From positions 186,001 through 250,000 of the forward strand of contig JAEUWP010000599.1 of assembly GCA_018524725.1 (NCBI GenBank): a DNA stretch of 64,000 bases. The letters run 5' to 3'. Below are positions 58,859-64,000 of this stretch, in pieces. Both the position numbers and the translations under genes were made by a program. How positions within the stretch are numbered: position 1 is the stretch's first letter; the number at the start of each line of letters is the position of its first letter. Source of the DNA: Podaxis mareebaensis (lineage: Eukaryota > Basidiomycota > Agaricomycetes > Agaricales > Agaricaceae). The notes beneath the pieces were generated by a model. That model saw only the letters and a list, made by a program, of their open reading frames with translations. It had not been told where the DNA came from and ran no database searches.

Positions 58859-61500
58859 TCAGAGATAATCCTGTAATACTTCCTGAGTGTTCCCAAGTGC
58901 TGATTCAGCCATCCATGTGTCATGTTCATTGCTATACCCTTTCCAGTGTATGAGGTACTGCATTCCTCGGCCTTTCTTGCGATGTCCTCAGATTTCTTCT
59001 ACCTCATATTCTTCTTCCCCATTAATGAGCTCCAGTTGTGGTGGTGGTTTGGCTTGCTGATTCATGAACTTCGGCAGTTGGTATGGTGTTAGTAATGCTT
59101 CGTTGAATACATCATGGATGACCCATCCTTCTGGTAGCTCCAGTTGGTATGCCCCTGGCCCTACTTTCTTGAGTATCTTGAAGGGTCCATAGCATTTATG
59201 GTCGAGCTTCTTCATTGGTCGATTTGTCGTTATGTTTGCTCCTTCGAGCCACACCTGGGTCCCTTCTTTGTAATCCCTGCTTGCTGTTCTCCTTTTGTCA
59301 TAGTGCTTTGTCATGGCTTGTCTCTTGCTTTATAATAGTTCCCTGGCTTGAGCTTGGCATGTTGTAAGTTTTTTGAGAAACTCTGTGATGGACAGTGTTG
59401 GTGATTCTATAGTGAGGTCTCCTTTCCAAGGATGTTGTCTGTAATTGAGGAAGAATGGGGTTTCTCCTGTGCTGCTGTGGGCCTTGTCATTGTATTGGAA
59501 TTCAGCCATGGACAGCCACTCTGCCCAGTCATCTTGGTTGTAGTCAATGTATGCTCATAGGAAGGTTTTGACTTCTTGGTTGACTCATTCTGTTTGTCCA
59601 TCCATTTGTGGGTGATAGGCTGTTGATAATCCTTGCTTTGTTCCTATTGCTTTGCATAGGTTCTTCATGAATGCTGACATGAATTGTGGTCCTCTGTTGC
59701 TGATGATCTTCCATGGAACTCCATGGAGTTTCCAGATGTGGTCTCAGTATATCTTTGCTAGTCCCATGGAGTTGAGGTTTGTGTTTGTTGTGACCAATCA
59801 GATCATCTTGGTGAACCTGTCTACGATGACTAGGATTGTGTCTGCTCTGTTTGACTCTGGAAGTGGTCCAATTATGTCAATGCTGATTTCATGCCATGGT
59901 TCTTCTGGTGTTTCAAGAGGGTGGAGTGGAGCTGCTTTCTTCTGCTGAATTGCTTTGTTTCTTTGACAGCTGTCACATCCCTGTATGTAGGTCTTGGTGT
60001 CGGCCTTCATTGCTGGCCAGTAGTATGTTCACTTGATGAGCTCCATCATCCTGTGGGATCCTGGGTGTCCAATATCAGGTGGGTCGTGGTATCTCCTCAT
60101 GATTTTGCTCTGTAGGTTCTTGTGGTTTGGCACATAGATTTTCCCATCTTGGTATGTGATCCCTTCTCATTCCCATGTTCATTTGGGTTCTTCTTTCAAC
60201 CATTTATCCACTATTGCTTCTCTCCTTCCTCCCTTGATATTCTTCAGTACTTCCTCATCTCCTTTTACTTCGAACAGTCCTCTTCCCAAAATAACCTCTT
60301 CTGTGATTGTTTCCTCTTGATGGACTCGTCATTGGAATAGTGCATCTTTGAGTATTGTAACTTCCTTGTCTTCTTCCATTTCATTGAAGTGCATGATTCA
60401 CGATAGGATGTCAGCTTTGGTGTTCGTCTTTCCCGGTATGTGTTTCAGTGTAAAGTTGTATTCCTGTAGCCTCAGATGCCATCACATTTGCCTTGCATTT
60501 ACTCATCATGGGGATCAGAAGTATTCCAGGTTTTTGTGATTGGTCCAGACTTCGAACAGTTCCCTTACTTCAAGTAGATACTGTCTCCATGTCTTTAGTG
60601 CTTCAACGATTGCAAGGAGTTCTCTGTCATATATCTCATAGTTGCATTCTGCTGGTGATAGTGTTCTGGATAGAAATGTGATGGGGTGCCATTTTCCTCC
60701 CTGTTCTTGTGATAGGACTCCTCCGATGGTGTATTTCAATGCATCAACTTCCACTCTGAATTTTCTGTTATCTTGTGGGAGTGCTAATACTGGTTCTTCC
60801 GTTATTCATCATTTTAGTTCTTCGAATGCCTTTTGCTGTGTTTCTCCCCATTCCCATGGTTGACCTCCTTTCAGCTTGTGTAGCGGTCCTGCAATGTCAC
60901 TGAAGCCCTTGATGAATTGCCAGTAGAAGTTTGCAAAACCTAGGAAGCTTTCAACATCCTTGACTGTGGTTGGGGTAGGCCAGTTTCTAACTGCTGCTAC
61001 CTTCTCTTCTTCCATCTTGACCTTTCTGTCCCCTACTACCATTCCCAATATTGGCACTTCCTTCATGTTGAATATGCATTTGGATCATTTGAAGTAGAGC
61101 TTGTGCTTGTCAGCTATCTTCAAGAATCATATTGTTTGTTCTTCAAGTTCTTGTTCCATTCTGCCTGGGATGACAAAGTCATCCATGTAGTTGACCAATA
61201 CTCCTTCTTGTAGTAGTTCTTGGAAAACTGTGTTCATCATTCTCTGGAATGTGCCTGGGGAGTTGCATAGACCAAAAAACATGACTGTGGGTTCGAATAG
61301 TCCTTCATTTGTTAGGAATGCTGCTTTCCACTTGTCTCCCTCCTTGATGTGTATGTTGTTGTATCCCCAGATGATGTCTAGCTTGTTGAAGTACTTGGCA
61401 TCTTTTAGTTTGTCAATGATTTCTCCGATTAGTGGTAGTGGTGTCTTGTCCTTGATTGTGATGCTGTTGAGCTTCTGATAATCTTGCACCACATAGTCAA
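58859..61500 (-). pseudogene. Ty3/gypsy chromovirus pol, 5'-truncated
   Basis: One uninterrupted frame without indels covers part of reverse transcriptase (VQDYQKLNSI, FGLCNSPGTFQRMMN, YMDD), the RT thumb (LGFANFYWQFIKGFSD), RNase H (YTIGGVLSQ, YDRELLAIVEALKTWR), integrase (GCDSCQRNK, DIIGPLPES, NRGPQF, HPQMDGQTE, DWAEWLSMAEFQYN) and a C-terminal chromodomain (GMQYLIHWKGYSNEHDTWMA). Gag, protease and the RT fingers are missing to the right of 61500. Nineteen premature stops interrupt it: eighteen TGA and one TAA. Several TGA codons occupy recognised Arg positions, for example TE-stop-VNQ in integrase. The final TGA at 58859-58861 may be another such mutation. Confidence 0.85.
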
Positions 61501-61757
61501 CCTACAGTGTAGTGAGTGACTCACTCTAGTGAAGCCATACAATGTAACAAGTGAGACAGGACCGGTGGGCCCACTGGCCATATAACAGGTTTGGACAGGT
61601 AAACAGGCACCACAGTTCCGGCACCAGGAGTGAGCTGGAAGCTGACCGGCTCTTCACTCTGAGAGGAGAAGTGGGAAGTTGAGAAAATATGTTCGCAAAT
61701 AGGGAGTGATTACATGCAAAATGTTACAGTCAAGAGATTATGTGCAGAATGATTACA
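61501..61757. other. Junction between gypsy pol and the repeat-exon gene
   Basis: Pol homology stops at 61500 and a different sequence starts with a palindromic stretch (AGTGAGTGACTCACT, about 61512-61526) and a second GC-rich palindrome (GGGCCC, 61567-61572). This looks like an insertion or truncation boundary. No coding feature was assigned. Confidence 0.4.
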
Positions 61758-64000
61758 TTAGTCAGTGAATGTCACATAGTCATCTGGCCCCAGATAGTTG
61801 TCAAAGTCAGCTGCAGTGTAAGGCCCTGGTGCCCTAGTTGTGCCAGACAGACCAGCCTCCATGTCATCATCAGAGTCTGGCATGATTAAGAGAATGTGGT
61901 GAATATCTGTCACATCTGGGACAGATGGACCATCACTAGAGTCTGTAGATGTCTGAGTCACATAGGAAGAAAGTAAAAGTGTATGGAAACATACTGGCAT
62001 CCAGCAAATAATCAGTTACCTGGGTGGGGGAGCTTTCTGTGCCAGAGGACATCTCTAAAAGTGCCCTGTGAACATCTGTAGATAGGTACATGGGCTGTCA
62101 GGTGAAAAAAGATGAAAATAAAATGAGTGAGAGTGATTTACTGGCCTCTGGCATATTGGCATGCAAGGTATAAGGGGAGCTTTCAGCATTGGAGGACATC
62201 TCTAAAAGTGCCCTATGGATATCTGCAGCTAGGTGTGGGGTTGGTGAGGTGAACCATGCAAAAACAAAGTGAGAGAGGGTGGGTTACTGGCATTTGGCAT
62301 ATCGGGTTGTGAGTCAGAGTGGGAGCTTTCATCATCGGAGGAGATAGCCAAAAGAGCCTGGTGAACAGCTGCAAATAAGAGCATAAGTTGTAAGGAAAAG
62401 AGAGCAAGCAGAGGGGATAACAAACCAGCAACTGGCACATCATGAGGCAATCCGGCATGAGAACCATCGTCATCCAGAGACATATCCACTAAGGCCCAAT
62501 GAATGTGTGTGATGGAAGGGATGGAAACTTCACTGCTGGAACTGCGAGATTCAGGAGAGGTATCGGCTGCAGCATTGATAGCAGCAAAGGTACAGGGAGA
62601 TGTTGGCAAGACACCTGATGAGTCACTTGCAGCACATGTGTGGAGGGCAGTGAGAACAACAGAGGGTGAAGGTGGTGACAGTTGGGCTGAGCTGGCACTT
62701 GCATGGACACTGGCTTGGGTGCCGGGAGTGACCAGCATATGGACTTGGGCATTGGCACCAGCATTGGGAGCATTGATTGTGGCGAGATCTGCATCAGGCA
62801 AGGACAGAGGAAACCAACCAGCAGAAGATGAGGCGTGGTGGCACAGGGGCCTGAGGCAGAAATGGTCTGGGACATCAGCAGATGTTAGTTCCAGCAAGGG
62901 AGAGGCCACATTAACGGACAAGTCAGGCACCGGTGCCAGGGTGGCTGAGTGAGAAGGTTGGCCGGAATAGTATGTACCAGTGAAGTGTCCCCAAGGCAGG
63001 GGAGCATCATAGCCAGTGTGTGGAATTTCAAAATTGTTGCCACCAGTGTGCTGCATCCCAGAGATATCATCAGTAGTCAGGTTGATTCCCCAGGTCCATT
63101 TGAGGGATGGGTGTGGGGCAACGTGATCTCTCTCAGCTTCAGAATGTTCCCGGATAAACCTAATGAGATCATGCTTGGATACCTTGACAGGAGGCTTGGC
63201 TGCCTTTCCTTTGCCCTTGGAAGTCTGTGTGTGCCCAGTAGCTGGAGTTGATGCTGAAGGAGCTCCTGCCAGCATCGATTGTGATGTTGAAGACTCAGGG
63301 ACAGTGCCCCATGCCTCATATCCCTGGGCAGAGTTTTCAGCTTCTTTGCTGACAGCCTTCTCATACAATTGGTTAAAGCTGGATACACAGCACATCGTTA
63401 ACTGCCATTTCTCCTGGTATTCAGTGCCAACATGCCGGATTTGATGTTGCAATGCCTGGAGGTGCCAAAGAGCATCCATTGCTACCCCCTGGTAAAGAGT
63501 GCATGCCTCACAACTCAGTGGTATATGAGCTGTGGGAATCTCATCAGTGTGGTCTGTGAGGTCCAGGGGAGGTGCCAGTTGGCTGTGTTCCTTCGCTAGT
63601 TGTTGCTGGTGAAACAACAGGCACTCCGGCAATGATGTGAAGTCAAGGAAGAATGAGTCTGGAGGTGACCACCTCTTGTGCCACCAGTCCTTTAAGTATT
63701 CAGTTACAGTGCCAAGGGGGAAGGCAATAATATCACTGGCATCCAAGACATGTTGAAGGTGCCAGTCAAATACCAAGCACTGTTCCCAGTGGTTAATGGC
63801 TGAGGCAAGAGTGTGGATGACTGCTGGAACCGAGACTACCTGACGACCCCTGATGGCTTCCATTCCAAACCAGGACATCACAAAATACTGTATTCACATC
63901 AACTAACAGGTTGCAGGATAATTTAGTGATAATGTTGAACTCACATATTCCTTGATAAGGCCTTTTTCAAGCCATTCCGCCCTTTCGTAATCTCTTGTAT
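61758..64000 (-). CDS. Repeat-region gene with tandemly duplicated exons (5' end outside window)
   Basis: Readable exons on the minus strand: >64000-63945, 63887-62426, 62368-62288, 62228-62142, 62094-62020, then a terminal part ending at stop 61758. The large exon encodes AEWLEKGLIKEYYFV-linked sequence, VVSVPAVIHTLASAINHWEQ, an aromatic/acidic region, a basic KGKGKAAKPPVKVSKHDLIR stretch and a long Ser/Ala/Pro-rich tail. It ends in a module (HIHWALVDMSLDDDGSH) that recurs in each following exon. I do not recognise a domain. The gene abuts a truncated gypsy element, so it may be element-borne or a multicopy accessory gene. The upstream exon leaves the window. Exon bounds near 61758-62000 are approximate. 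Confidence 0.5.
61850..62490 (-). repeat. Tandem exon-plus-intron repeats
   Basis: Five copies of a roughly 135-150 bp unit, centred near 62465, 62315, 62170, 62040 and 61880. Each has a short acceptor, an exon of about 75-90 nt and (except the last) an intron of about 50-60 nt. The coded core reads AVHQALLAISSDDESSHS, DIHRALLEMSSNAESS, DVHRALLEMSSGTESS and similar. Donors are GTTTGT, GTAACC, GTAAAT and GTAACT. Confidence 0.65.

Noticed and set aside
58859..61500. TGA read as an amino acid (recoding or selenocysteine)
   Set aside because: Host genes here end in TGA normally, and the TGA positions coincide with Arg-CGA in gypsy relatives; mutation explains them.
61501..61530. CACTA transposon terminus
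   Set aside because: The left end would have to read CACTA on the plus strand but reads CTACAGTG; no partner end is in the window.

Overview
The window reads as a chromosome segment of a mushroom-forming basidiomycete (Agaricomycetes). Genes are intron-dense, with short 36 to 110 bp introns. They encode conserved eukaryotic proteins on both strands and are interrupted by decayed retroelements. No bacterial operon signals, rRNA or CRISPR arrays were seen. All exon coordinates below were assembled by hand from splice signals, reading-frame continuity and recalled family motifs; no searches were run.

Layout: 2.6-6.5 kb holds two tandem paralogous AIG1-like GTPases, the first with a Pro/Ser-rich repeat tail. 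6.6-9.0 kb (minus) is a PTEN-type lipid phosphatase. 10.1-12.8 kb (minus) is a 22-exon secreted rhamnogalacturonan lyase. 14.1-15.9 kb is a secreted beta-lactamase-fold serine hydrolase. 16.3-17.9 kb is a delta-9 fatty acid desaturase with a fused cytochrome b5 domain. 18.4-25.1 kb is the ribosome-quality-control E3 ligase listerin, followed by an intron-containing tRNA-Asp. 27.4-29.4 kb is a seven-TM receptor-like protein, 29.5-30.2 kb (minus) a CBS-domain protein, 30.5-33.4 kb MLH1, and 33.7-41.4 kb (minus) the Furry/Tao3/PAG1 morphogenesis scaffold. 41.9-46.4 kb is an inverted pair of HNH-like genes flanking Copia debris. 46.5-47.1 kb (minus) is a mitochondrial BolA-like gene, divergent from a damaged COX15 at 47.2-48.9 kb. 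49.2-52.7 kb is proteasome subunit RPN1, and 53.0-53.3 kb (minus) a small uncharacterised gene. 53.3-56.6 kb is largely empty. 56.65-64 kb is a transposon block: a TA-flanked pogo-like element, a 5'-truncated Ty3/gypsy chromovirus with an additional ORF, and a repeat-linked gene made of tandemly duplicated exons that runs off the right edge.

Most genes are unrelated housekeeping or secreted functions and do not form one pathway. The notable material is architectural. The gypsy pol frame is intact over about 880 codons except for 19 premature stops, 18 of them TGA, several at recognised Arg positions; the Copia fragment shows the same pattern. COX15 carries lesions including loss of a conserved His motif. 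Four genes each need one GC-AG intron. The lyase gene needs 5- and 18-nt exons. One repeat-region gene has grown by duplication of whole exons.
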